Source of the DNA: Bacteroidia bacterium
Lineage (GTDB): Bacteria > Bacteroidota > Bacteroidia > J057 > JADKCL01
Length of the DNA: 64,000 nucleotides
NCBI GenBank assembly: GCA_020635905.1
Contig: JACJYV010000001.1
Coordinates: forward strand, 620,001 to 684,000
Direction: 5' to 3'
Shown here piece by piece: positions 11,001 through 19,239 of this stretch. Made by a program: the position numbers and the translations under genes. Under the pieces are notes generated by a model, which searched no databases, was not told the DNA's origin, and was given only the letters and a program-made list of their open reading frames with translations. Positions within the stretch are counted from its first letter, which is position 1, and every line of letters starts with the position of its first letter.

Positions 11001-13440
11001 AATCCAACTCAAGGACAGAAAAGGTGTTTGAGACATTCCCAGACTCGTTTACCACCATAATACGGTTGGGTGAAAGGGGTTCAACCCTGTGGTTTTTACC
11101 TGGATTTCCATGAGAAATCAGCCACCGTCGGGTGCCGGTAGGAGTATATTTAGCGGTAAAGGAAGTGTAAAAACTGGGAGGACCGATATTAGCGACTCCG
11201 GAAACATAAATATTTCCATCTGCATCAAAGCCAACGTCATTCAGGCTACAGCCAGTTGTGGAAGTATAATAACTATCAGAAAGCACCAGATTTCCCGCCC
11301 CATCATAAGCAATTACCACTCCCGTATAATCGAACAGATTGGTTTGACTCCACCCGGCAATTACAATCAGCCCGGTGGGGGATATCCCTGAACTATGAAT
11401 ATTTTCCTTGGAATTATTTCCCGGAAAATTAAAACGCTTCTCCCACACAACCGCACCAGAGGCATTAAATTTGGTTACGAAAAAATCATAATTGGGGGAT
11501 TGTATTGAGACTTCACCTATCAGATAGGCATTTCCTGCCCCATCCACCTCCAGGGACACGTTCTTCATTGCCAATGCTGAGGTAAAGAGATAAGGGATTA
11601 CCCAGGTCTGCACGCCGTTTGGGTCCAGTTTTTCGAGGAAAACATTCTGGGTTGTTTTATAATTCCCAAGCAAAACCGAGTTTCCTCCCTTATCCACTTT
11701 CATATCAATCAGGTTTTTGAAATTGGCGACCGGAATCTGATTATTTATCCAGGAAGTTTGCCCATTGGGATCAAATTTGAAGACCATGGGAGTCGTCTTA
11801 TTATTAATAATGGAGGATGGGGTACGCCCGGAAAGGCAGAGATAGGCATTATTCAAAGAATCTGTTCCAATTCCCCATAAGTCGATCCCCCCCAGCGAAT
11901 CTGCTTCCCAGCCGGCAGACCACAGCATTTCTCCACAGGGTGCCCACTTGTTCAGCCTGACATTTATGTTATCGCTATGCCTGACACCCGCCAAAAGGTT
12001 TTTGTCTCCATCAATCACCATATCCTTGATTTCGTCCCAATAATTGATTTTTGGGAGGTATAAGGAATCAATAAAATCCTGATTTTCGGTCCAAAGGACA
12101 GTTCCTGCCTGACTTCTGGCCTGAAGAAAGCGGTCAAAATTTGTAAAAGTGCCCCGAAAATGTCCGACATAGTAAAGTTCCTGTCCATTAGCGCTCAAAG
12201 CCAGGTCACCAAAGCCGTTATAAAGGGCGTTGGACTGTCTGTAATTTGTAAACCAGCGGGTGGCACCTGCCGTATCCATGGCTATCAGAAAACCATCCTC
12301 AACCAGATCTGCCACCTGATCCCACCCGGTCAGGTAGGAATTTCCGGTCGCAAAATCCACTTCAAGGTCCTTAAAGGTTAAACTGCGCCCCAAGACCTGC
12401 GGAAGCATAAATTTACGCCAGAGAACCGTTCCAGAGGTATCAATCCCTGCCGCCATAGCCCCGAAGTAAGTACTTGTATTGTAAATATAGCCCGTCGGTC
12501 CTCCCACAACCATGTGTCCGTTAGCATCCAGTTCTATCCTGGCCCCATAATTGCCCCGGATAACGTACCCCTGAAGGGTATCGGCCCAGAGAAAGTTGCC
12601 CGAAAGAGAGAACCTGCCTACGAGCAAATCTTCATCGCCCAGATTGCTGGTAGTACCCGTGTAATATACCCCCGCCTGGTCATCGACCAGAAGATCATAA
12701 ATCCTGGTATTCGAATTTCCGGGAGGAAAATAGGTTTGGTTCCAGTTAAGAATTCCGGTCGGGCTAACCGAGGTTAGTAGTAGCTTTTGGACGTTACCTG
12801 AAGTTTCCCAGCCGCCCATGTACACATCTCCTGATCCCGACAGGCCCAGAGCCAGGCCTTCAGAGGTGGTGTTGTGGGTGTAATTCCATTGAACTACCCC
12901 GGTGGGAGAAAACTTAACCACAGTAGCCCGTTTGAGATAATTCAGATCATAGGTATAACCCGTGACATACACACTGCCCGTATCATCCATCTGAATTACG
13001 GCTCCCAGATCGCTATCAGCTCCGTCGCCCCCATAAGTCTGGGTCCAGTCAGGATTTCCCAGGCTGTCAAAGGCGTTTATTACCCATTCAAATTTGCCGG
13101 ATACAGGATCACTATTCCAGGACAGGATCGCAAATCTTCCACTGGAATTGACGGCAAAATCTTTTAATGACAACCATCTGATCTGCGGGTAAACCTTCTC
13201 CCACATCTCCTGCCCGTATGAGTCGTATTTGACCACCTGATAAGGAAAGGTAACGCCTTTCACTCCCAGAACGAGCAAATTACCCGCTCCATCCTTTTCC
13301 AGAATGTCGAACCTTTCATAGCTGGAATTTTTCAACTCAAGCTCTTTATTCCATTGCAGAGAAAACTGGGCCCGCGCGTGGGCAAAAGCAAGCAAGATAA
13401 GAAGGGCTGAAAGTCCAGCCTTTTGAAGTGATGGTTTCAT
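8029..13440 (-). CDS. Giant T9SS-sorted surface protein with SBBP-like, PKD, SprB and ConA-like modules
   Basis: An 1,803-residue protein with a signal peptide (about 1-24, ending ARAQ). Residues ~30-870 are SBBP-type beta-propeller repeats (D.xGNxYVxG phrases). Then come an Ig-like segment with Cys pairs, one PKD domain (WDFGDG) and three ~130-residue modules (WGTSGA, YYxGLS, IREE, GDxLxIER, YxNG.LLRS). By eye these resemble a ConA/SPRY-like jelly roll, which is an inference. SprB-type repeats (SGGTPPYSYxWSTGDT) separate them. The final ~75 residues (EVFPNPVNE... to the end) are a T9SS type A sorting domain. The module set is shared, at lower identity, with the three paralogues at 31983-45680. 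It is probably a surface adhesin with unknown ligand. It is transcribed toward the S9 peptidase terminator. Confidence 0.88.
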   Translation of the reverse strand: MKPSLQKAGLSALLILLAFAHARAQFSLQWNKELELKNSSYERFDILEKDGAGNLLVLGVKGVTFPYQVVKYDSYGQEMWEKVYPQIRWLSLKDFAVNSSGRFAILSWNSDPVSGKFEWVINAFDSLGNPDWTQTYGGDGADSDLGAVIQMDDTGSVYVTGYTYDLNYLKRATVVKFSPTGVVQWNYTHNTTSEGLALGLSGSGDVYMGGWETSGNVQKLLLTSVSPTGILNWNQTYFPPGNSNTRIYDLLVDDQAGVYYTGTTSNLGDEDLLVGRFSLSGNFLWADTLQGYVIRGNYGARIELDANGHMVVGGPTGYIYNTSTYFGAMAAGIDTSGTVLWRKFMLPQVLGRSLTFKDLEVDFATGNSYLTGWDQVADLVEDGFLIAMDTAGATRWFTNYRQSNALYNGFGDLALSANGQELYYVGHFRGTFTNFDRFLQARSQAGTVLWTENQDFIDSLYLPKINYWDEIKDMVIDGDKNLLAGVRHSDNINVRLNKWAPCGEMLWSAGWEADSLGGIDLWGIGTDSLNNAYLCLSGRTPSSIINNKTTPMVFKFDPNGQTSWINNQIPVANFKNLIDMKVDKGGNSVLLGNYKTTQNVFLEKLDPNGVQTWVIPYLFTSALAMKNVSLEVDGAGNAYLIGEVSIQSPNYDFFVTKFNASGAVVWEKRFNFPGNNSKENIHSSGISPTGLIVIAGWSQTNLFDYTGVVIAYDGAGNLVLSDSYYTSTTGCSLNDVGFDADGNIYVSGVANIGPPSFYTSFTAKYTPTGTRRWLISHGNPGKNHRVEPLSPNRIMVVNESGNVSNTFSVLELDSMGTTTATYPYLCPTDYEGWISYSVSDGENAYISFQSDPEQKPFLLKYGIKGALSICDTTICGGDTVQLRAAGGQSYQWTPTTSLSNPTAASPLAFPSATTTYTLVINQGSSTDTFQVTVSLDTSLSPAFSPAPNGLLVNFTDQTSGAITAWYWDFGDGFTSSQPNPQHTFATPGAYNVCLTVTGNCGPVTVCQQINVGCGGQTGSITYNGPGMPNACDFVSLIAPGGSNYLWSTGASTQTIFPNQSGDYAVSYMDSSSCARQDTYSLAISTVPVTWIGQLGTASGNDTLYRTVPGASSWGTSGASSQEVLLPNANGQLRHILHNTTFVYYLGFSETPSNGDQTQIDHAFYVNGNDIMVKEESGTSISVGTAGVGDTLELERNGNQLYWKINGSVVHTATVSPSLAWLVDVSMRKMNMYVTSVEIDFCNLPPLVLSATRTHDVCAGSPAGSLQVTVAGGTPPYSYSWSTGDTVPSLDSLSPGLYSLTVTDQNGGTKQGSWEILSRITWTNEVGATSHMDTLSRNPGSSGPWGSSGAHSSEVLPAGTNGSFWHVVASTSYNYYLGLTDSDPDASLASILYAFGNLKGLLTIRDIYGNQTIGPVSVGDTLEISRFGTMIYFRKNGLLLRSSPDLPLEPLFVDASLFTQNTVISNVFSDFCQPAIPLQIEVEFDHAGCFPPSGSITLNMLSGTGPYHFYWSSGDTTATISGKSPGLYKAYVSDAGGNLDSVEVQLWNKVVWEGFVGSAAIADTLFRTVPGGGSWGTSGARSDNKLLGNNDGLMLHYVSETNKYYYVGLSDQDTDASQTTLDYSFFNAKGSLRIREEAGNFTQIFGAVNIGDLLKIERVGSSVNYYQNGNLLRSRAVNPAETLRVDVSLFTPGTVLSGVYVDFCDTVAGQKNAGSMAENVGEFSGNAAFEVFPNPVNETLNFTTSQPGPWTVTVVDVLGNLLFTRTFSVKSGSLEVSEFPAGIYFLQLRQSGENLILRRKWVKL

Positions 13441-13641
13441 TTAGGTTACAAGGTTAAATGTACAATAATAAGGTTTCTGACTAAGTTAAAGCGGCAATTT
13501 AGTCTGAATATCCCCAATGAACGGGTATTTCAGGACTATCTTGATTGCCGTTTCCAACGTCGAACCCGTTCTTAAAAATAACAAGAATTCCTGAATTTTG
13601 CATTTTGGATTATTCAATAATTATTGACCCTCAGGCAGGTT

Positions 13642-15447
13642 TTACTTTTCCACCACCCCAATCCCCAATTGCCGCATCAAAATAGATGCATTGAAGCTTT
13701 TGCAGGGACCGGGAGTAAGTTTATAGTCAAATACCAGCTTGTCGCCGACCAGTTCGCTGTTGAAACTATAATTGGAAACGGCTCCGTTCATGGTGCCCTC
13801 CAACTGGCTGAGTTCGAGGTCGTGGGTGGAAACCAGTCCCGAAGCGCCCAGGTTGTGCAACTGACGGATCAGCCCCCTGGCTCCCGTGTGACGGTCGCCC
13901 GAGTTGGTGCCTTTCAGGATTTCATCCAGCAAAAAGAGGACGTCGTCGCGCTCCTCCGCCAGATCAAGCACCTGGCGCAAGCGTTTTAATTCAGCGTAAA
14001 AAGAGGAAATATTTTCTGAAACAGAATCCACTGTGCGCATGGTTGAGATCAGGGAAATACGCCCGATTTCCATGCTGCGGGCACAGACAGGAGCCCCTGC
14101 AAGAGCCAGCACCACATTGAGCCCCACCGTGCGCTGGTAGGTGCTCTTGCCCGACATATTTGATCCCGTAATGAGCATAATTTTGCCCGGTCCGTCCACC
14201 TGAATGGGATTGTCCACCCGCCCGGAGGGCGGCAACAGGGGATGCCCTGCATCCTCCACTTTGAGGAGCAATGGCGCCTCAGAGAGCTTAGGAAAGGCCC
14301 AGTCGGGGCGCAAAAAGCCAATCCCGGCCAGGCTGGCCGCGGCCTCAAACTCCCCGATCACCTCAAACCAACCACCAATCTGCTCCCGGTTGCGCTCACG
14401 CCAGCTTTCCAGCCGGATATTCCAGTAAATATCCCAAAAGAAAAACGTATTGACGATCACATAGGCCAGGCCATTCAGCCTGATTTCCAGCATCTCAAAG
14501 ATATGGGCCAGTTCACGGATCTCCTGCGAACCACTTTTGCCGCTTGAGCGCAGGTGATTGCGGGTTTCCAGCAACCATTTTGACTCAAATTCGCCCGCTT
14601 CAATCCGGTCCACCAGCGCAGCATAAGATTTCAGCAGTTTGGCTTTGCCTTCAGAAGCCTCAAAGCCAGCCTTGGTCACATCTTTTGCCTGGCGCAGCAC
14701 CAATCCATTGAGAAAAGTTCCGATGAGAGGGTAATACCAGGCAATAATTTCCATGAAATACAGCACGGTGGCTCCCAGGGTAAAAGGAATCAGCAGCAAA
14801 CAAATCGCCCACAAAAACTTATTCTGACGCAATTTGGAAGGGGTTTTCACCCAATCCAAAAGGTTTTCGGGTGAATCCCCTGCCTGTTCGTACTGCATGC
14901 CCCGGGCCTGAAAGGATTCCCGCCATTCAGGCTGTTGGCTCAGTTCACGGATGGCCTGTTGACGATCAAATAGCTCCCCCGCAGGGGCTGGTTCCTTGAG
15001 CCAGGCGGCCAGACAATCACGACCGGGTTGGGTACCTGCCCGGCAGATCCACTGGAAAAGGGAATGCTTCCCAAACAAGTCCATGTCCAGGGCATACGGA
15101 TGCCCGGGATCGGCAAATTCAATTCCATCGTACAGGCCGGTCAGGTCCATGGCTTCGCGGCGGATTTCCTCCTCACAAGCCTTCATACAGGCCATGGCAA
15201 AGGCCCGTTTTTCTTTTTGGGTCTGATTCCATTTTACCAGCGACAAAAAAACCGCCAGGAAAAGCAGAAACACTCCCACCACAGCAAAGGTTCCATAAGA
15301 CCACACGAGCCAAACTCCAGCCGCGCCCAGGGCAAAAGCCAGCAGGCGAATCAGAGCCAGGCGGCTCAATACCTGATTGAGGCGCTGAATTTCCTCCTGG
15401 TGGAGGCCAATGCGTTCCTGATAAAAAGTGACAGGGGTAGTATTCAC
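13642..15447 (-). CDS. Membrane-associated MutS-like ATPase (MutS domain V family)
   Basis: A 601-residue protein starting at GTG (15445-15447). The C-terminal half is a MutS-type ABC ATPase: Walker A GSNMSGKST with Lys434, Walker B LFLLDE with Asp508/Glu509, and a late STHD motif. Hydrophobic pairs at about 29-71 and 210-250 predict membrane segments. The mismatch-recognition and connector domains of true MutS are absent. This is the small 'MutS-related' group common in Bacteroidota, so a role in canonical mismatch repair should not be assumed. A promoter, three hairpins and a terminator lie just upstream on the same strand (15478-15645), so the gene is either read through that terminator or has its own start. 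No strong ribosome-binding site is seen before the GTG. Confidence 0.85.
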   Translation of the reverse strand: MNTTPVTFYQERIGLHQEEIQRLNQVLSRLALIRLLAFALGAAGVWLVWSYGTFAVVGVFLLFLAVFLSLVKWNQTQKEKRAFAMACMKACEEEIRREAMDLTGLYDGIEFADPGHPYALDMDLFGKHSLFQWICRAGTQPGRDCLAAWLKEPAPAGELFDRQQAIRELSQQPEWRESFQARGMQYEQAGDSPENLLDWVKTPSKLRQNKFLWAICLLLIPFTLGATVLYFMEIIAWYYPLIGTFLNGLVLRQAKDVTKAGFEASEGKAKLLKSYAALVDRIEAGEFESKWLLETRNHLRSSGKSGSQEIRELAHIFEMLEIRLNGLAYVIVNTFFFWDIYWNIRLESWRERNREQIGGWFEVIGEFEAAASLAGIGFLRPDWAFPKLSEAPLLLKVEDAGHPLLPPSGRVDNPIQVDGPGKIMLITGSNMSGKSTYQRTVGLNVVLALAGAPVCARSMEIGRISLISTMRTVDSVSENISSFYAELKRLRQVLDLAEERDDVLFLLDEILKGTNSGDRHTGARGLIRQLHNLGASGLVSTHDLELSQLEGTMNGAVSNYSFNSELVGDKLVFDYKLTPGPCKSFNASILMRQLGIGVVEK

Positions 15448-15477
15448 AACGCGAGTTTACGAAAAAGGAATTGGACT

Positions 15478-15511
15478 AAAAAAAGATCCCCTGCAGTGGG
15501 GGCTGCAGGGG
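15478..15511 (-). terminator. Intrinsic terminator upstream of the MutS-like gene
   Basis: On the minus strand a perfect 9-bp stem (CCCCTGCAG with CTGCAGGGG, 6-nt loop) is followed by ATC and seven T residues. It ends ~30 nt before the GTG start of the gene it precedes, an unusual place for a terminator. Confidence 0.85.
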
Positions 15512-15608
15512 AAAACCCTTTTCAGGGTTACTAGGCTTTGCTACAAAGTGTAGCGGGGTTATGAGAAAAAATTACGAATTGTGGTTTCTTAATCCAAAAG
15601 TCTTGCGA
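15478..15608 (-). ncRNA. Candidate small RNA, or attenuated leader of the MutS-like gene
   Basis: About 130 nt lie between a well-formed promoter (15614-15645) and an intrinsic terminator (15478-15511), with no credible reading frame inside. Read on the minus strand the transcript would contain three successive hairpins: GCTACA/TGTAGC (15540-15554), AACCC/GGGTT (15514-15529) and the terminator stem. The 3' end would fall about 30 nt before the GTG of the MutS-like gene, so an independent sRNA and a transcriptional attenuator are both possible. I do not recognise it as SRP RNA, tmRNA, RNase P RNA or 6S RNA. The 5' end is inferred from promoter spacing. Confidence 0.6.
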
Positions 15609-15613
15609 CTTCT

Positions 15614-15645
15614 CAAACTTACAAAGCATTGATTAAACATGCAAA
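15614..15645 (-). promoter_or_regulatory. Bacteroidota sigma-70-type promoter (TTTG-N20-TAAGTTTG)
   Basis: On the minus strand TTTG (15642-15645) is followed by exactly 20 nt and then TAAGTTTG (15614-15621), a full match to the Bacteroidota -33/-7 consensus and spacing. Transcription is predicted to start near 15608. It is the best promoter match I found in the window. Confidence 0.7.
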
Positions 15646-15908
15646 CTTTTTACGATTTTCGTATAAAAAACTTTTCCAATTATCTGATTTTTACAAAAAG
15701 TTCATCCTTACGGCAATATAAGTGCGTTTTGGGGTTGGTCAATTCAGGTAAAATTAACCTGGAAAAAAATAATGTAAATGGGAAGCGATCCACTTACTGC
15801 TCCAAACAGCCTCACTTTATTTAAAAAATGAAGTTAAATCGGCCAGTATCGCAATCCGGATAGGCATCCAAAGCGCGTCAACATATAGGAAAAACGAGTG
15901 AAAATATT

Positions 15909-16121
15909 CAGTATCGCAAAGATCGCCAAGACCTTTGGGCCCAGATTACGTTGGTTGGGGTGGCAAAGAACGCCAAGCTGGACGTATTATTTGCATTTTG
16001 TCTTTGCGCCCTTTGCTCTCTTCAACCCACGAAACACGGAAAACAATTTCCTTGCGTTCTTTGCGTGACCTCACACATCATCTTTGCGGCCTCTGCGTGA
16101 CCCCAAAACCCTTAGATCGAC
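15909..16121 (+). repeat. Interspersed intergenic element, copy 1
   Basis: Most of the 698-bp spacer between the MutS-like gene and the subtilase is non-coding and contains this 213-bp element. It begins CAGTATCGCAAAGATCGCC and ends near CCCTTAGATCGAC. It is colinear with 31559-31801 through shared anchors such as GGTTGGGGTGGCAA, GCTCTCTTCAACCCACGAAA and TTGCGTGACC. A truncated third start (CAGTATCGCAA) is at 15844. The element lies just past the subtilase stop codon. No gene is seen in it. Confidence 0.75.
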
Positions 16122-16145
16122 CCTGCTGATGGAATATAGAAGAAA

Positions 16146-17762
16146 TTACTCAATCAAAAGTTTTTGTGTGACCAGACGGCCTTCAAAATTCCAGCTGACC
16201 AGATAGAGTCCCGAGGCAAGGCCTTGCGGAAGGGATTGGCTGAGTGCAAATTCACCCTGCGCAGCCCATCCCTGATGGAAAACGGCCATTTCACGGCCGA
16301 GCAAATTCACCAGTTTGATCTCCAGATCGCCTTCGCGGGGAAGGCTGGCAGTGAAATTGAGACGATCATGGGCTGGATTGGGAAATACCTGACAGGTTTG
16401 CAGAGCGGTAAGATCTTCCTGCACTCCCACCCCAAAAAGCACGCATTCCAGCGTCTTACGGGCGTTGATTCGACCGGCTCCAATCATGCCCACATACTCG
16501 GGGTTGAGGGCGTCGATATTGTCGCAGCCCTGTTTCATGCAGTCGAGCACCTGATCGGGCGACAAGGTAGAGTCGAGCGACATGACCAGGGCACAAAGGC
16601 CTGAAGTCAGGGGAGTGGACATGGAAGTGCCGCTCATGTTTACATAGTGGTCAATTTCTCCAGCTGCCGTACTGTAGATATTGGATCCGGGCGCCATGAG
16701 GTCCAGGTAAGGATGCCAGTTGGAAAATCCAGATTTGAGGTCAGAGCCTTTGGTGGAGCCCACATTGATCACGTGAGTATAGCCAGCGGGGTAACTGAGG
16801 TGGTATTCTCCGTCATTCCCCGCCGCAGCTACATTTACAATGCCGCGATCGTGGGCTTCGTTGAAAAGTATCTGCCAGGAAAAGGAAAATCCCCCTCCCC
16901 CAAACGACATGCTGATCACATTTGCATGGGTATTGATGGCATAGTCCACCCCGTAAATGGTTGCGTCGAGAGTACTGCTACCAATGGTGCTGTCATTTTT
17001 GGTTTTGACCGGCATGATCTGCACATTATAGCCGATCGAGGCAATGCCCCTGCCGTTATTGGTGGCGGCTGCGGCTATCCCCGACACATGGGTACCATGG
17101 CCAAAATTATAATCACTGGCTCCCGAAGGGGGCATCACATCCGGATCGTGGTCCGCCACATCATACCCGTTCAGGTCATCAATATAGCCGTTTCCATCGT
17201 TGTCAATGCTGTCTCCGGGCACCTCCCAGGGATTGGTCCAGATGCGGGGGGCAAGGTCTTCATGGTCAACCCGAATGGCATCATCCACGATGGCCACCAC
17301 AATGTCGGGCAAACCCTGACTGTAGTCCCAGGCCGCCTGGGCCTCAATCTTGAAAAGGTGCCATTGGCGCAGGTCGAGGTCGTCGGGGGTGTGAAAGGTG
17401 CGGTAAAGCGGGACTTTTTCGGCGTACTCCACAAATTCAAATTCTCCCAAATCCCTCAGGAGGCTTTCCGTTCCCGAAATATCCTGAAAATCAAAGCGGT
17501 AAATGCGGTTGAGTTTGTGCGATTGTGTTTTAAAGGCACGAGAAACTTCTTTTATTTTATAATTGGTCAGGAGATTTTCGAACCCGGGAAAGGGAATTCC
17601 ATCGATAATTCTCCCCTCATGCACCGTGGGAAAAACCACGTTTTCCTGGTCCAGGACTTTCACCAAAACCTGTCCTGGAATCCACTCAGGCTCCCCAGCC
17701 CGTGCCGGATTCCATCCCCAAATGACCAGCAATCCAAGGAATACAATGCGTAAAACTCTCAT
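16146..17762 (-). CDS. Subtilisin-like serine protease (S8) with T9SS sorting domain
   Basis: A 538-residue protein if it begins at the ATG at 17762, which places a signal peptide (MRVLRIVFLGLLVIWGWNPA) at the very N-terminus; an upstream in-frame ATG at 17804 would add 14 residues. The S8 catalytic triad is complete: Asp160 in VAIVDDA, His222 in GHGTHVSG and Ser380 in GTSMSTP. The ~70-residue C-terminal segment (QVFPNPAHD to the end) is a type A T9SS sorting domain, so the enzyme is inferred to be secreted or cell-surface. The N-terminal ~130 residues look like an inhibitor or propeptide region. It probably hydrolyses extracellular protein. TATCTTTA, 15 bp before the ATG, weakly resembles a -7 element. 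Confidence 0.92.
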   Translation of the reverse strand: MRVLRIVFLGLLVIWGWNPARAGEPEWIPGQVLVKVLDQENVVFPTVHEGRIIDGIPFPGFENLLTNYKIKEVSRAFKTQSHKLNRIYRFDFQDISGTESLLRDLGEFEFVEYAEKVPLYRTFHTPDDLDLRQWHLFKIEAQAAWDYSQGLPDIVVAIVDDAIRVDHEDLAPRIWTNPWEVPGDSIDNDGNGYIDDLNGYDVADHDPDVMPPSGASDYNFGHGTHVSGIAAAATNNGRGIASIGYNVQIMPVKTKNDSTIGSSTLDATIYGVDYAINTHANVISMSFGGGGFSFSWQILFNEAHDRGIVNVAAAGNDGEYHLSYPAGYTHVINVGSTKGSDLKSGFSNWHPYLDLMAPGSNIYSTAAGEIDHYVNMSGTSMSTPLTSGLCALVMSLDSTLSPDQVLDCMKQGCDNIDALNPEYVGMIGAGRINARKTLECVLFGVGVQEDLTALQTCQVFPNPAHDRLNFTASLPREGDLEIKLVNLLGREMAVFHQGWAAQGEFALSQSLPQGLASGLYLVSWNFEGRLVTQKLLIE

Positions 17763-17891
17763 ACTGAGTAAAGATAACCAAATTTTCCATTTGCGGGGAA
17801 GCATTCTTCGGGATTCTTACCCTCCCAAAACGGCCATCATTACATTGGGTCCTATAAATTGATTCTGAATCTCAGCCCCCGTTCGCAGAGA

Positions 17892-18911
17892 TCACCACTT
17901 CACGATGATCTTGCCGACGTGCTTTCTGGATTCAAGGTATTCCAGCGCCTGGGGCATTTGATCAGCGGTAAACTCCCCTCCCACCACGGGATTGAGTTCG
18001 CCTTTCAGGGTAAGATCCACCACCTGCTCCATGCAATCTTTGAGCACCAAAGGACGGTTATCGGCCACTCTGAGCATGTTCACGCCAATGATGGCCCGGC
18101 TTTCCATAAGCAGAAAAGCGGGATTGTAAAAGCCAAACCCGGACACCAGTTCGAGGTCATTGAAAATGCCAATTCCACCTTTGAAACGGCTGGCCGCACC
18201 AAAACCAACGATCCGCCCTGAGGGCGCCAGCAGTTTGTAGGCCTGCTTGAAGGGCTTACCGCCCAGGGAATCAAAAACCACATCCAGTCCCTCCTTGCCG
18301 CGGGCTTTTTTGATGACTTCGAAAAAATCTTCCTTGCGATAATTGATAGGCACATCCACTCCCTGCTCGCGGATGAATTTGAGTTTATCCTCCGAACCCG
18401 CAGTACCATAGACGATGCACCCGCGCCGCTTGGCCATTTGGGTTAGGGCAATGCCCACGCCCCCTGAAGCAGCCTGAATCAACACATGATCGCCCCTGCG
18501 CAGGTGAACCCGGTCCTCGGCGGCAAACCAGGCGGTACAGTATTGAGTGGCCAGGGCCGCGGCCTTGCCGGCCTCCATGTCACCCACGGGCACAGCCGCC
18601 CGCCAGTCTGTCAGGGCATAATCGGCAAAGCCTCCAAAACGGGTCAAAGCCGTTACCCGGGTACCCACTGCAGGCGAGGTCACCCCTTCGCCCAACTGGT
18701 CGATGGTGCCAACCACATCGTAACCCAGCACCGCAGGATTGGGTGGTGCATCGCGGTAAAATCCATTGACTGCCGTCACATCCGCAAAATTGAGGCCCAT
18801 GGCCTCCACTTTGATCCGCACCTGACCCGGTCCGGGTTCAGGGAGCGCCGTTTCACGCAATTCAAGTGAATCTGCAGGTTTTCCGTATTTGACGAGGGTC
18901 CAGGCTTTCAT
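17892..18911 (-). CDS. Zinc-independent MDR oxidoreductase (quinone oxidoreductase / VAT-1-like)
   Basis: A 339-residue protein of usual length for medium-chain dehydrogenase/reductases. It has the GroES-like N-terminal part (GPGQVRIKVEAMGLNFADV) and the NAD(P)-binding loop AASGGVGIALTQMAKRRG at about 150-167. The Cys/His zinc ligands of classical alcohol dehydrogenases are missing. This fits the quinone-reductase/VAT-1 branch, which reduces quinones or enones with NADPH in the cytoplasm; the actual substrate is unknown. The gene lies downstream of two stretches of 7-bp-period repeats (18920-18940, 18989-19051). No co-transcribed partner is evident. Confidence 0.88.
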   Translation of the reverse strand: MKAWTLVKYGKPADSLELRETALPEPGPGQVRIKVEAMGLNFADVTAVNGFYRDAPPNPAVLGYDVVGTIDQLGEGVTSPAVGTRVTALTRFGGFADYALTDWRAAVPVGDMEAGKAAALATQYCTAWFAAEDRVHLRRGDHVLIQAASGGVGIALTQMAKRRGCIVYGTAGSEDKLKFIREQGVDVPINYRKEDFFEVIKKARGKEGLDVVFDSLGGKPFKQAYKLLAPSGRIVGFGAASRFKGGIGIFNDLELVSGFGFYNPAFLLMESRAIIGVNMLRVADNRPLVLKDCMEQVVDLTLKGELNPVVGGEFTADQMPQALEYLESRKHVGKIIVKW

Positions 18912-18919
18912 TTTACACA

Positions 18920-18940
18920 GTTTACGGTTTACGGTTTTAA
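18920..18940 (+). repeat. Heptad repeat, GTTTACG type (about 3 units)
   Basis: GTTTACG, GTTTACG and GTTTTAA lie head to tail immediately upstream of the MDR gene. The motif matches the array at 7918-7945. Confidence 0.6.
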
Positions 18941-18988
18941 TTACAGAGAGGGCGGTTTCCTGACTTGCGGCTCGCTATCAGATTCTCG

Positions 18989-19051
18989 TTACTCGAAACT
19001 CGCAACTCGCAACCCGCTACTCGCCAATCGCAACTCGCAACTCGCTACTCA
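18989..19051 (+). repeat. Heptad repeat, CAACTCG type (9 units)
   Basis: Nine consecutive 7-bp units with consensus CAACTCG (variants TTACTCG, AAACTCG, CAACCCG, CTACTCG, CCAATCG, CTACTCA) fill the middle of the 328-bp divergent spacer between the MDR gene and the permease. No gene is visible in the spacer. Confidence 0.85.
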
Positions 19052-19226
19052 GAAACCGCTTCCAAATTACCAATAATTTTCAATGAGGAGCGATTTTGAA
19101 AGGGGAATATTGTTTTGGGGTTGTGATTGGGATAACTGACTCAGGAAAGGGCCGGAAGGGGTTAGGATTTGGGATTCTTCTCCATTTTAGTTTAATTATG
19201 CGTAAGGAACCCATTTTTCACTTTCT

Positions 19227-19233
19227 AAAGGAG
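19227..19233 (+). promoter_or_regulatory. Shine-Dalgarno that fixes the permease start
   Basis: AAAGGAG lies six nt before the ATG at 19240. It is unusually strong for this genome and argues against the upstream in-frame starts at 19096 and about 19198. Confidence 0.75.
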
Positions 19234-19239
19234 ATAATC

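Noticed and set aside
13463..13470. Promoter -7 element (TATTATTG) before the 1,803-aa protein gene
   Set aside because: The nearest TTG is 24 bp away instead of 19-21 and the octamer has a mismatch in TTTG.
15639..15824. 61-aa plus-strand open frame
   Set aside because: It lies upstream of and across the candidate ncRNA promoter, with no start signal or protein-like composition.
16647..17753. 368-aa plus-strand open frame
   Set aside because: It lies antisense to the subtilase, whose catalytic triad and sorting domain are intact.
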